Source: Aalborgiella sp963841045 (GTDB taxonomy: Bacteria; Pseudomonadota; Gammaproteobacteria; Burkholderiales; Burkholderiaceae_C). From it: a stretch of DNA of 64,000 bases. The stretch covers positions 1 through 64,000 of the forward strand of contig CAWJBD010000011.1 of NCBI GenBank assembly GCA_963841045.1, in the 5' to 3' direction. Below are positions 55,414-64,000 of the stretch, piece after piece. Position 1 is the stretch's first letter. Every line of letters starts with the position of its first letter. The translations under genes were made by a program, and so were the position numbers. A model generated the notes under the pieces. It worked only from the letters and a program-made list of their open reading frames with translations. It made no database searches and had not been told where the DNA came from.

Positions 55414-57100
55414 CTATTTATTCGTGCAAGTCGAATAAACATCGAGTTCAGGTTTATATGCACTGGTTTGCACCTTCATCAGCCCCAAAATGGAGTGGAA
55501 GTAGTTGTCATGAGAAAGTCGGGTTTGTATCTGATTTTCTAGACAGCCTGGTTTGATGTGTTTGCGCGCCATGAATTCATTGGACATCCATTGGATCCAA
55601 GGAATGCGCTTTTGTACATCTGGGGCAATTGCGTAGGGTAATCCATGTAAATAAATGTTTTTTTCACCCAGTGACTCGCCATGGTCAGCTACATACAACA
55701 TGGCCGTTTGTGCTTGGGGCTGTATGCTTTTCAAGTAGTCCACGACCTTGCCAAGGAAATGATCGGTATACAAAATCGTATTGTTGTATGCGTTAGTCAC
55801 TTCAGCTCTTGTGCAGTCTTGCAAGATATTGGTTGCGCATTCGGGTTTGAACTTGTTTAATGGCTTCAGGAGAACGTTTGAAGTATGCTGGACCATGACT
55901 GCCCATTTGGTGCATGATGACCACGATACCGCGATGCAATCGATCAACTGGTAATGTAGCCATGCGCTCTGAGAGTTGGCTCAACATGATTTCATCAAAA
56001 CATTCGCCAGAAGTGCACAGTTTGGGGTCGCTTAAATTTCGAGTAATGGCGTTCGGCACACGGTCACAAATACCCTTGCAACCCGATTGGTTTTCCAACC
56101 AAAAAACTGCCAGTCCAGCATGGTGCAACACATCAACCAGATTTTCAATCGATTGTGTGCTGTCTTCAAATTCAGATTTACTCAAATGAGAAAACATGCA
56201 GGGCAAAGCAGTGGCTGTACTGGTGCCGCACGACCACACATTCCTAAAGCTGGTGAGCTCACCGCGTTGATCGGTATTTTTTTTCAACTGTGCCAATGAA
56301 GGCGTTGTATTGTGTTCATAACCATTGATGCCAAAATTGCCGCTGCGAGCAGTTTCACCAACGACCAAAATCAGCAAGGGTGATTCGGTTTGACGCTCAT
56401 AAATGGTGCTTAATTTTGCATCTCGGCCAAGCTCTTGAAGAGTGTTCGATTCTGTGCGCAAGGGTTGGAATGCCAGCTGTGAAAGTGCATAAAACGAATT
56501 GAGCGGGTTCACCATGAAACGCAACTGCATATGATTGCGCATGGTAGATGCCAAGTCTTGGTAGCTGGGTATGATGGCCGCTATTGCCAAAGCAGCGCTG
56601 GCTAAAAAGAGCAAGATGTTTTGTTTCAGCTGTTTCCAAAATGGTTTGTATGGAATAGTCTTTTTCCATAACCAAATAATTGGTACGATGGCAAATACAA
56701 ACACAACCCCCAGCATTTTCCAGCTGAGCAAATCGCGTGTTTCGCGCAAATCGGTTTGCATTGCATTGGTCATCATGGTGTCGTCAATGACCACACCGTA
56801 GGTGAACATGAAGTAGCCACCGAATGCAGCTGCAAGCAACATGAGTGCAATGACAGGTTTAATCACCCAGCGCCAATTCAACAGACTCAGCAACATCATG
56901 AACATCGCTGCAATAAGCACAGCAAATGACAAGGTGAACCACACAGCACGCCAGTCATTCATTTCTGGCAAGCGAGCCAATTCAAGCCAAAGCGGTAAAT
57001 TCCCAAGCGTGGCCAGCCACAAGCTGAACATGGTCAGCAGTTTGGCAGGATGCCAACCAGACGAAATGGACTCTTTGAATTGTGTTTCGCCTGGCTTCAT
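55414..57100 (-). CDS. eptA: EptA-like phosphoethanolamine transferase (one frameshift)
   Basis: Membrane enzyme of about 562 residues that adds phosphoethanolamine to lipid A. The N-terminal half has about five membrane segments (LLTMFSLWLATLGNLPLWLE onward). The periplasmic sulfatase-like domain shows LLILVVGETARSGNFGINGY, the Thr nucleophile in CGTSTATALPCMFSHLSKS, MHQMGSHGPAYF and LYVADHGESLGEKNIYLHGL. Frames join at about 55850-55860. A TATAAT at 57115-57110 lies only nine bases before the ATG, so transcripts may be nearly leaderless. Such modification can lower sensitivity to cationic peptides. Confidence 0.9.
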
Positions 57101-57129
57101 ATTGGCAACATTATAGGCATCTCTTCAAT

Positions 57130-57202
57130 CCAATAGTTGCTATAAAATTCATAGCAACTTAGGCAATAAACATGCCGGTTAATGCCATATTTTGCTTGTA
57201 AA
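57130..57202 (-). repeat. Dispersed palindromic repeat, copy 11
   Basis: Inverse-orientation copy between eptA and dnaJ: minus-strand AACCGGCATGTTTATTGCCT, hairpin arms AAGTTGCTAT and ATAGCAACT. It ends at the dnaJ stop codon. Confidence 0.85.
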
Positions 57203-58339
57203 TTATGCTTTGAAAAAGCCTTTGAGCTTATCAGCCCAGCTTTCGGTATTGGGTGAGTGCTTGGCGCCGCCTGATTTTAGCGATGTGTCCAATTCTTTCA
57301 ACAGTTTGCGCTGGTGCTCTGTCAGTTTCACCGGCGTTTCAATGCTGACATGGCAGTACAAATCACCCGCAGAGCTGCTGCGCACACCTTTGATGCCTTT
57401 GCCGCGCAAGCGGAATTGTTTACCAGCTTGTGTACCGTCTGGAATATCAATGGCTGCTTTGCCCGCTAGGGTTGGCACTTCAATTTCACCGCCCAAAGCT
57501 GCTGTCACAAAACTGATGGGCACTGAGCAATGCAAGTCATCGCCATCACGTTCAAAAATAGCGTGTTTTTTCAGACGTATTTCAATGTACAAATCACCTG
57601 CTGGGCCGCCATTGGTGCCAGGTTCGCCATTGCCTGTCGAGCGAATGCGCATGCCATCGTCGATGCCGGCTGGTATTTTGACTTCCAAGGTTTTGTTGGT
57701 TTTTGTTTTGCCAACTCCCATACAGGCTGAGCAGGGCTCAGGAATCAATTTGCCTGTGCCTTTGCATTGCGGGCACGTTTGCTGCACGCTGAAAAAACCT
57801 TGGCGCATTTGCACCTGACCATGTCCATGGCAAGTCGTGCAAGTCACCACATTGGTGCCAGGTTTGGCACCGGAGCCACCGCAGGTGCTGCAATTGTCCC
57901 ATGTGGGTATGCGAATTTCGGCATTCTTGCCTACCGCAGCTTCTTCCAGTGTGATTTCCATGGCGTAGCTTAAATCGCCACCTCGGTAAACTTGTCGTCC
58001 ACCTTGCCCGCGTCCGCGTCCGCCACCAAACACATCGCCAAAAATATCGCCAAAGGCTTCTGCAAATCCGCCAAAACCTTCTGCGCCACCACCCATACCG
58101 CGGTTGGGGTCCACACCAGCGTGACCATATTGGTCGTACGCCGCTTTTTTCTGCGGATCGCTCAACATTTCATAGGCTTCTTTGGCATCTTTGAATTTTT
58201 CTTCGGCCGCTTTCGCTGCATCACCTTGGTTGCGGTCAGGGTGGTGCTTCATCGCTAGTTTGCGATAAGCCTTTTTAATTTCTTCGTCAGATGCGTTTTT
58301 AGGTACACCTAAGGTTTCGTAGTAGTCACGTTTGGCCAT
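57203..58339 (-). CDS. dnaJ: Chaperone DnaJ
   Basis: Hsp40 co-chaperone of 378 residues. J domain with KHHPDRNQGD (HPD motif, about residues 32-35), a Gly/Phe-rich linker (GGGAEGFGGFAEAFGDIFGD), and four zinc motifs CSTCGGSG, CTTCHGHG, CPQCKGTG, CSACMGVG. C-terminal substrate-binding domains complete it. Third in the order grpE-dnaK-dnaJ. Confidence 0.97.
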   Translation of the reverse strand: MAKRDYYETLGVPKNASDEEIKKAYRKLAMKHHPDRNQGDAAKAAEEKFKDAKEAYEMLSDPQKKAAYDQYGHAGVDPNRGMGGGAEGFGGFAEAFGDIFGDVFGGGRGRGQGGRQVYRGGDLSYAMEITLEEAAVGKNAEIRIPTWDNCSTCGGSGAKPGTNVVTCTTCHGHGQVQMRQGFFSVQQTCPQCKGTGKLIPEPCSACMGVGKTKTNKTLEVKIPAGIDDGMRIRSTGNGEPGTNGGPAGDLYIEIRLKKHAIFERDGDDLHCSVPISFVTAALGGEIEVPTLAGKAAIDIPDGTQAGKQFRLRGKGIKGVRSSSAGDLYCHVSIETPVKLTEHQRKLLKELDTSLKSGGAKHSPNTESWADKLKGFFKA

Positions 58340-58374
58340 TTTGCGTTTTCAAATGTGTTTGGTGTTAGTGCAAA

Positions 58375-58417
58375 CGCCGCGATGGAGATTCTGGTTTGGA
58401 ATCTGTCAGTCGCGGCG
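58375..58417 (-). other. Strong two-step hairpin between dnaK and dnaJ
   Basis: Minus strand: CGCCGCGA, five bases, AGATTC, seven-base loop, GAATCT, three bases, TCGCGGCG. No T run follows, so it is more likely an mRNA stability or processing element than a terminator. Confidence 0.7.
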
Positions 58418-58484
58418 AGCATTCACTGGAAAGTGCCATCAAGAGCCATATAGGACCAAGAAAGGCACAGTCGCTGGTTGAGGC

Positions 58485-60441
58485 TTAAGCTTTTTTCGGT
58501 TCGTCCTTCACTTCTTTCACTTCGGCATCAACCACATTGTCATCAGCTGGTTTGCTGCCACCAGCTTGGTCTGCGCCGGCTGCGCCACCTGCAGCAGCAT
58601 TGGCGGCTTCTTGGGCTTGCATATCGGCGTACATTTTTTCACCCAGCTTTTGGCTGACTTCCATCAAGCTGGTGTTCTTGGCTTCCATCGCGGCTTTGTC
58701 GTCGCCTTTGAGTGCTTCTTCCAAATCTTTGATGGCGGCTTCGATTTTTTCTTTCTCACCCGCTTCCAGTTTGTCGCCGTATTCAGTCGAGCGATTTTTT
58801 CACGCTGTGTACGGTGGCTTCACCTTGGTTGCGCGCTTGCACGATTTCCAATTTTTTCTTGTCTTCTTCAGCGTTCAACTCTGCGTCTTTCACCATTTGC
58901 TGAATTTCGGCTTCGGACAAACCAGAGTTCGCCTTGATGGTGATTTTGTTTTCTTTGCCTGTGCCTTTGTCTTTGGCACCCACGTGCAAAATACCGTTGG
59001 CGTCGATGTCAAACGACACTTCAATTTGCGGCACACCACGCGATGCAGGTGGAATACCTTCTAAGTTGAACTCGCCCAAAGCTTTGTTGCCCACAGCGAT
59101 TTCGCGCTCACCTTGGTAAACCTTGATGGTCACCGCAGGTTGGTTGTCTTCAGCAGTTGAGAACGTTTGCGCAAATTTGGTTGGAATGGTCGTGTTTTTC
59201 TTGATCATCTTGGTCATCACACCACCCATGGTTTCGATGCCCAATGACAAAGGTGTCACGTCCAACAGCAACACGTCTTTGCGGTCGCCAGACAACACTT
59301 GACCTTGAATCGCAGCGCCCACGGCCACGGCTTCGTCAGGGTTCACGTCTTTGCGTGGCTCTTTGCCGAAGAATTCTTTGACCTTCTCTTGCACTTTTGG
59401 CATACGTGTCATACCACCGACCAAAATCACATCATGAATGTCGGATACGCTCAAACCAGAGTCTTTGATGGCGGTGCGGCAAGGTGCAATGGTGCGCTCA
59501 ATCAGCTCTTCAACCAATTGCTCTAATTTTGAACGGGTCAGCTTGATATTCAAATGTTTAGGACCACTTGCATCAGCTGTGATGTAAGGCAGGTTGATAT
59601 CAGTTTGTGCGCTGCTTGACAGTTCGATTTTGGCTTTTTCAGCAGCTTCTTTCAAACGTTGCAAGGCCAAAACGTCTTTGGACAAATCAACACCTTGTTC
59701 TTTTTTGAACTCAGCAATGATGAAGTCGATGATGCGTTGGTCAAAATCTTCACCACCCAAGAAAGTGTCGCCATTGGTCGACAACACTTCAAATTGTTTC
59801 TCGCCATCGACATCAGCAATCTCGATAATGGACACGTCAAACGTACCACCACCCAAGTCATACACCGCGATTTTGCGATCGCCTTTTTCCATTTTATCCA
59901 TACCAAAAGCCAAAGCGGCTGCGGTAGGTTCATTGATGATGCGTTTGACTTCCAAGCCAGCAATGCGACCAGCATCTTTGGTGGCTTGGCGTTGTGCGTC
60001 GTTGAAGTAGGCTGGCACAGTAATGACGGCTTCTGTCACGGCTTCGCCGAGGTAATCTTCTGCCGTCTTTTTCATTTTGCGCAAAATATCAGCGCTGACT
60101 TGTTGCGCAGAAATCGCTTTGCCTTGGGCTTCAACCCATGCATCACCATTGTCGGCGGCGACGATTTTGTAAGGCATCAAAGCGATGTCTTTTTGCACTT
60201 CTTTTTCAGTGAATTTGCGACCAATCAAACGTTTGACCGCATACAAGGTATTTTTGGGGTTGGTCACCGCTTGGCGCTTGGCAGATGCACCCACCAACAC
60301 TTCGCCGTCAGCTTGATAAGCCACGATAGATGGTGTTGTGCGCGCGCCTTCGGCATTCTCAATCACCTTTGGCACATTGCCTTCGATGACTGATACGCAG
60401 CTGTTGGTTGTTCCTAAGTCAATACCGATGATTCTTCCCAT
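58485..60441 (-). CDS. dnaK: Chaperone DnaK (one frameshift)
   Basis: Hsp70 of about 651 residues. ATPase opening GRIIGIDLGTTNSCVSVIEG, IINEPTAAALAFGMDK, AVYDLGGGTFDVSIIEI and ILVGGMTRMPKVQEKVKEFF; substrate-binding part from LLLDVTPLSLGIETMGGVMT; lid and acidic tail ending D-E-P-K-K-A. The frame breaks at about 58786-58795: an extra C gives S-L-D-stop instead of S-L-T-E-Y-G-D-K-L. This gene is normally needed for growth at raised temperature, so a real break is doubtful. A sigma-32-like promoter precedes it at 60525-60553. Confidence 0.95.
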
Positions 60442-60524
60442 GATGAACTCCTAAAAATTGTTAAGTTTTCGGTCAACTATTTGATGTTTTAGTTGTGTAT
60501 CTAAACGATTGACCTATGTTGAAT

Positions 60525-60553
60525 AAGTTGTGGATAACCTGAAAAGTTTCAAG
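60525..60553 (-). promoter_or_regulatory. Sigma-32-type promoter of dnaK overlapping a DnaA-box sequence
   Basis: Minus strand: CTTGAAA (60553-60547), a 13-base spacer and CCACAACTT (60533-60525), a partial match to CCCCATnTA. The spacer end contains TTATCCACA (60537-60529), a perfect DnaA-box sequence. Confidence 0.6.
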
Positions 60554-60567
60554 CCCCACCCATGAAA

Positions 60568-61164
60568 TTATTTTGGTGCTGAAACCGTGACCAATGCTGG
60601 GCGCAACACGCGGTCAGCGATGAGATAACCTTTTTGCAAAACCATCACCACTGAGTTGGCTTCGAAGTCAGATGGCACCACACTGATGGCTTGGTGTTGA
60701 TGCGGGTCAAATTTGCTGCCAGGCTCTGGGTTGATCGCAATCACCTTGTTACGCTCCAAAGCGCTGGTGAGTTGACGCAATGTTGCTGTCGCGCCTTCGC
60801 GGACTTGCTCAACGCTTGCGTCTTTGATGGCCAAACCCGCTTCCAAACTGTCGGTGACGGGCAGCAAGCTTTCGGCAAAAGCCTCAACCGCAAATTTGCG
60901 TGCTTTGCTGATGTCTTCGTCGGCACGGCGTCTGGCGTTTTGTACCTCGGCTTGACCGCGAATGTATTGGTCTTGCAAGTCTGCGACTTTGGCCGTCAAT
61001 GTGGCCACTGCAGCTTGGGCAATTGCCAATTCGCTGATGGCTTCGGTTTCATTGGCAGCTTGGGCAGCTTCGCGTTCTTCTGGCGATGCATCGACGGGAA
61101 TGCCGTCAGCGCCCATGGCGGTGGCGTCGGCAGGATTAGGGTTGGTAGGTTTGTTTTCTGACAT
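60568..61164 (-). CDS. grpE: Nucleotide exchange factor GrpE
   Basis: Dimeric exchange factor for DnaK, 198 residues. A disordered acidic N-terminus is followed by a long coiled coil (VATLTAKVADLQDQYIRGQA and EVQNARRRADEDISKARKFA) and a beta-wing domain with FDPHQHQAISVVPSDFEANS and VLQKGYLIADRVLRPALVTV. It lies about 130 bp upstream of dnaK and has its own heat-shock-type promoter. Confidence 0.96.
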   Translation of the reverse strand: MSENKPTNPNPADATAMGADGIPVDASPEEREAAQAANETEAISELAIAQAAVATLTAKVADLQDQYIRGQAEVQNARRRADEDISKARKFAVEAFAESLLPVTDSLEAGLAIKDASVEQVREGATATLRQLTSALERNKVIAINPEPGSKFDPHQHQAISVVPSDFEANSVVMVLQKGYLIADRVLRPALVTVSAPK

Positions 61165-61196
61165 GCTAAAAAGATGCTGTAAATAATGACCCCCCT

Positions 61197-61225
61197 TAAA
61201 TAAGGTCAGTAACCATTATTTCAAG
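61197..61225 (-). promoter_or_regulatory. Sigma-32-type heat-shock promoter of grpE
   Basis: Minus strand: CTTGAAA (61225-61219), a 13-base spacer and CCTTATTTA (61205-61197). This is a perfect -35 and a 7/9 match to the CCCCATnTA -10, placed 33 bases before the grpE start. Confidence 0.7.
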
Positions 61226-61286
61226 AGGGGTTTACAAGCGGTGAGTAGGCTGCCACATTTGCGCGATACGACAGCGACCGTGAATG

Positions 61287-61360
61287 CCATATTGCTATAA
61301 ATTTAATAGCAGTATAGGCAATCAATACGCCGGCTACAGCCTAATTTTCTATAAATTTTA
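61287..61360 (-). repeat. Dispersed palindromic repeat, copy 12
   Basis: Inverse-orientation copy between the FKBP gene and grpE: minus-strand TTAGGCTGTAGCCGGCGTAT, TGATTGCCTATACTGCTAT and ATAGCAATATGG. Confidence 0.88.
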
Positions 61361-61420
61361 CCCTGTAAGCACGCCGCTAGCAGGTGTACAGTCCAAACAG
61401 GCCTGTACAGGATTAAAGGT

Positions 61421-61777
61421 TCAATGCGCGTTCAACAGCTCAACATCAAACTTCAAAGTGGCATTCGGCGGAATCACGCCGCCAGCGCCACGCGCACCGT
61501 AGCCCAATGCAGCTGGGATGATCAAGGTGCGTGAACCGCCAATTTTCATGCCTTCAAAACCTTGGTCCCAACCTTGAATCACTTGACCAGCGCCCAAGTG
61601 AAACGCAAAGGGTTCACCGCGGTCTTTGCTGGAATCAAATTTAGCGCCTTGCACGCCATCGTTGAACAACCAACCGGTGTAATGCACGTGAACGTGGTGA
61701 CCTTTTTTGGCTTCAGCGCCAGTTCCGATAACGGTGTCGGTGTATTGCAAGCCAGTGGGTGTGGTGATCGTGGTCAT
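61421..61777 (-). CDS. FKBP-type peptidyl-prolyl cis-trans isomerase
   Basis: Single-domain cytosolic FKBP of 118 residues. Family residues are seen in VHVHYTGWLFNDGVQGAKFD, GQVIQGWDQGFEGMKIGGSR and GYGARGAGGVIPPNATLKFD, followed by V-E-L-L. No signal peptide. It is close to the grpE-dnaK-dnaJ chaperone genes, though a repeat and separate promoters intervene. Confidence 0.93.
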   Translation of the reverse strand: MTTITTPTGLQYTDTVIGTGAEAKKGHHVHVHYTGWLFNDGVQGAKFDSSKDRGEPFAFHLGAGQVIQGWDQGFEGMKIGGSRTLIIPAALGYGARGAGGVIPPNATLKFDVELLNAH

Positions 61778-61807
61778 GTTGGGTTTCCTTATAAATTGAA
61801 TGAATCA

Positions 61808-61842
61808 TAAAAAAAGGACAGTGAATCTGTCCTTTTTATTTT
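61808..61842 (-). terminator. Rho-independent terminator after the winged-helix regulator
   Basis: The stem AAAAAGGACAG/CTGTCCTTTTT with a five-base loop is flanked by A and T runs, so it could work in both directions. It lies 26 bp after the stop of the regulator gene. Confidence 0.85.
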
Positions 61843-61867
61843 GCTAAAAAGCGTGATCAACGCGATT

Positions 61868-62182
61868 TTACTTTTTCTTGGCTTGGTTGCTTGCCCATTT
61901 GCTGGCAAATGCTGGCAAGTCGCCCAAGCGCTTGATCAAATCTGAACCTGCTGAAGTCAAAATGTAACCGGCCGCGCCGTGGTTCAACAAACCAGCTTCG
62001 CGCAATTCTTTGATACGGGTATTCAATGTGTTTGGTGTGACACCGCCCACGCTGTCTTGCAATAAACGAAATGTTTGCGCGTGACCATCTTTCAATGCCC
62101 ACAAAATGCGAATCGCGTAGCGTGATTCAAGCAAACTTAACAGTAGGGCGACGGCGGCGTTTTCTTTTGAACTCATGGACAT
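61868..62182 (-). CDS. Small winged-helix (HxlR-like) transcriptional regulator
   Basis: DNA-binding protein of 104 residues. The winged helix is visible as SRYAIRILWALKDGHAQTFR, then LLQDSVGGVTPNTLNTRIKE with LREAGLLNHGAAGYILTSAG forming the wing, as in HxlR/PadR-type regulators. There is no cysteine near the N-terminus, unlike redox-sensing HxlR members. It is preceded by AGGAG and ends with its own terminator. Target genes are unknown. Confidence 0.75.
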   Translation of the reverse strand: MSMSSKENAAVALLLSLLESRYAIRILWALKDGHAQTFRLLQDSVGGVTPNTLNTRIKELREAGLLNHGAAGYILTSAGSDLIKRLGDLPAFASKWASNQAKKK

Positions 62183-62346
62183 TCATCTCCTGAATAACAT
62201 ATTGGTTTTATTCTTCACTAAACTATAACTGAAAACAATCGACTGCTACGAGTTTCATAGCTGTTTATTTTTAAGATTTTGTTACAGGTGTGGAAAAACT
62301 GCGTAAAAATTGATAAAAGTCAGGTAATTTTAGGGAAAGTACGCCC

Positions 62347-64000
62347 TTAAAGTGTGTCAATAAAACTACGCAATTTGTCAGAGCGGCTGGGGTGCTTGAG
62401 TTTGCGCAGCGCCTTGGCTTCTATTTGACGCACACGTTCACGCGTCACATCAAACTGTTTGCCCACTTCTTCCAAAGTGTGGTCAGTGCTCATCTCAATA
62501 CCAAAACGCATGCGCAACACTTTGGCTTCGCGAGGTGTGAGGGCATCCAAAATATCTTTGGTGACATCGCGCAAACCGGCTTGCATCGCGGCTTCCAGTG
62601 GTGCGGTGTTGGCGCCGTCTTCGATGAAGTCACCCAAGTGCGAATCGTCATCGTCACCAATCGGCGTTTCCATGGAAATTGGCTCTTTCGCGATTTTCAT
62701 GATCTTGCGAATTTTGTCTTCGGTGATTTCCATGCGCTCGGCCAACATGCCGGCATCGGGTTCAAAACCAAACTCTTGCAAGTGCTGGCGGCTCAAGCGG
62801 TTCATCTTGTTGATGGTTTCAATCATGTGCACCGGTATGCGAATCGTGCGTGCTTGGTCCGCGATGGAGCGGGTAATGGCCTGGCGAATCCACCACGTTG
62901 CATACGTTGAGAATTTGTAGCCACGGCGGTATTCAAATTTGTCCACGGCTTTCATCAAACCGATATTGCCTTCTTGAATCAAATCCAAAAATTGCAAGCC
63001 ACGGTTGGTGTATTTTTTCGCAATCGAAATCACCAAGCGCAAGTTGGCTTCAATCATTTCTTTTTTGGCAGCACGTGAACCGCGTTCGCCTTCGTTCATG
63101 CGCTTGTTGATGTCTTTGAGGTGGTCAATTGGCACCACCACGCGCGCTTGCAAATCGATTAATTTTTGCTGGATGTCCTGCACTGGCGGAATGTTGCGCG
63201 CCATGATCGCGCTCCAAGGCTTGCCAGCATGCGCTTGCTTTTCAATCCATTTGAGGTCCAACAAATGCGATGGCGCAGGCTGGTTGTTCTTGTCACGACC
63301 GCTGAATTCGGCAATGAAATTGGCTTGTGGGTAGCCGCATTTGTCGACAATGATTTTGCGCAGTTCGCGTTCTTTTTTGCGCACATCTTCAACTTGACCG
63401 CGCAACAAATCGCACAGTTTTTCAATCGTTTTGGCAGTGAATCGAATGTTCATCAACTCAGCGCTCAGTGTTTTTTGTGCTTTCAAATAATTGGCTGTGC
63501 CATAACCTTCTTTGTCGTAGACGCGGTGCAATTTTTCAAAATGTTCGCGAATGATGTCAAAGCGGCGGAACGATTCAACTTTCAACTCTTCGAGCTTGCG
63601 TGTCAAAGCTTTGGAGCCGCCTTTGCCATCGTCGTCATCGGCTTCGTCAAACTCGTCAAAATCCTCTTCCGCCACATAATCGTCGGCTTCGTTGAGGTCA
63701 GAAAAACCATCCACGACGTGGGAAATAATGACTTTGGTATTGGTGCCAAGCTTGATTTCTTCCATCATGGCAAAAATTTCGGCAATGGTCGCTGGCGATT
63801 CGGAAATCGCTTCCAACATGCGCATCAAACCGCCTTCAATGCGTTTGGCAATTTCAATTTCGCCTTCGCGCGTGAGCAGTTCTACCGTACCCATTTCGCG
63901 CATGTACATGCGCACAGGGTCGGTGGTGCGACCAAATTCACTGTCAACAGTGGCAATTGCGGCTTCGGCTTCTTCTTCAGCTTCTTCTTCAGACGCCACT
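62347..64000 (-). CDS. rpoD: RNA polymerase primary sigma factor, 5' end beyond the window
   Basis: Sigma-70 family housekeeping factor; 550 residues are visible and the start lies past 64000. Region 1.2 is seen in DPVRMYMREMGTVELLTREG. An acidic non-conserved region follows (YVAEEDFDEFDEADDDDGKG), then region 2 (FLDLIQEGNIGLMKAVDKFE and YKFSTYATWWIRQAITRSIA), region 3 (INKMNRLSRQHLQEFGFEPD) and region 4 (TLEEVGKQFDVTRERVRQIE). Only region 1.1 is missing. The 164-bp gap to the regulator gene holds no clear terminator. Confidence 0.96.
   Translation of the reverse strand, partial: VASEEEAEEEAEAAIATVDSEFGRTTDPVRMYMREMGTVELLTREGEIEIAKRIEGGLMRMLEAISESPATIAEIFAMMEEIKLGTNTKVIISHVVDGFSDLNEADDYVAEEDFDEFDEADDDDGKGGSKALTRKLEELKVESFRRFDIIREHFEKLHRVYDKEGYGTANYLKAQKTLSAELMNIRFTAKTIEKLCDLLRGQVEDVRKKERELRKIIVDKCGYPQANFIAEFSGRDKNNQPAPSHLLDLKWIEKQAHAGKPWSAIMARNIPPVQDIQQKLIDLQARVVVPIDHLKDINKRMNEGERGSRAAKKEMIEANLRLVISIAKKYTNRGLQFLDLIQEGNIGLMKAVDKFEYRRGYKFSTYATWWIRQAITRSIADQARTIRIPVHMIETINKMNRLSRQHLQEFGFEPDAGMLAERMEITEDKIRKIMKIAKEPISMETPIGDDDDSHLGDFIEDGANTAPLEAAMQAGLRDVTKDILDALTPREAKVLRMRFGIEMSTDHTLEEVGKQFDVTRERVRQIEAKALRKLKHPSRSDKLRSFIDTL

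Noticed and set aside
59659..60393. A 244-codon plus-strand frame opposite dnaK
   Set aside because: Shadow of a highly expressed gene with biased codon use; composition (Phe/His/Gly-rich) is not protein-like.
60529..60537. DnaA box as a sign of a replication origin
   Set aside because: It is single, with no AT-rich unwinding element, no box cluster and no dnaA, dnaN or gyrB nearby.
3391..61360. Palindromic repeats as a possible CRISPR array
   Set aside because: Copies are kilobases apart, vary in sequence, occur in both orientations, and have no regular spacers or cas genes.
1..64000. tRNA or rRNA genes
   Set aside because: No T-arm GTTCRAnYC pattern in a cloverleaf context and no rRNA motifs were found by eye; a tRNAscan run would settle it.

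Overview
The window looks like chromosomal DNA of a betaproteobacterium in the order Burkholderiales, most likely Comamonadaceae with about 50% GC. Three things point there. The gene order rpsB-tsf-pyrH-frr-uppS-cdsA-dxr-rseP-bamA-skp-lpxD-fabZ-lpxA-lpxB-rnhB and the order grpE-dnaK-dnaJ fit. Phasin, Bug-type (TctC) binding protein and CaiB-type CoA-transferase genes are typical of the group. A dispersed palindromic repeat with the core GGCCTGTAGCCGGCG occurs at least 12 times, and one copy of a GC-rich repeat that I recall from Comamonadaceae sits inside purL. I see no tRNA, rRNA, CRISPR array, IS element or prophage.

Layout. 1-3400: a response regulator cut by the window edge, a GlcG/HbpS-type protein, an ankyrin protein and metY, all frameshifted. 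3460-8890: metallophosphoesterase lipoprotein, YciA thioesterase, trxC, a YfeK-like secreted protein, an AT-rich HEPN-like gene and uvrB. 9000-13350: an SDR dehydrogenase, a phasin whose promoter is flanked by two identical palindromic sites (probable PhaR operators), a 4HBT thioesterase, a nitroreductase and an ion-transporter-superfamily permease. 13480-18030: a LysR regulator and a tightly coupled catabolic cluster (CoA-transferase, HMG-CoA-lyase-like enzyme, VOC protein, Bug binding protein). 18130-19095: a D-2-hydroxyacid dehydrogenase.

19096-20660 is the most unusual region: the remnant of a chromosomal integron. A decayed integrase start (intI, + strand) diverges from an attI-like site and two gene cassettes on the minus strand. 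A complete 59-bp attC lies between the cassettes and a second attC is truncated. The cassettes encode a small secreted protein of unknown function and a 253-residue protein with a possible defence-type architecture.

20714-30350: dusA, an alpha/beta hydrolase, a hydrolase/AMP-ligase fusion, purL (carrying three repeat insertions) and an M29/NicX-like protein. 30507-45908: the translation, isoprenoid and outer-membrane biogenesis supercluster, ending in lpxB, rnhB and a SpoU methyltransferase. 45927-52539: rlmB, a tandem glycine riboswitch with gcvT-gcvH-gcvP, and a SirB1-like protein. 52564-57100: an NMT1-type ABC importer and an eptA-like phosphoethanolamine transferase. 57203-64000: dnaJ, dnaK and grpE with sigma-32-type promoters, an FKBP isomerase, a small winged-helix regulator and rpoD, cut by the window end.

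Two cross-cutting observations. First, the palindromic repeat has inserted in frame into at least four protein genes (purL twice, lpxB, a SpoU methyltransferase, gcvT), much like Rickettsia palindromic elements. Second, about twenty genes, including essential ones (dxr, lpxB, dnaK, purL), are split by one-base shifts. This is more plausibly a sequencing or assembly problem than real gene decay, so split genes are described here as single loci.
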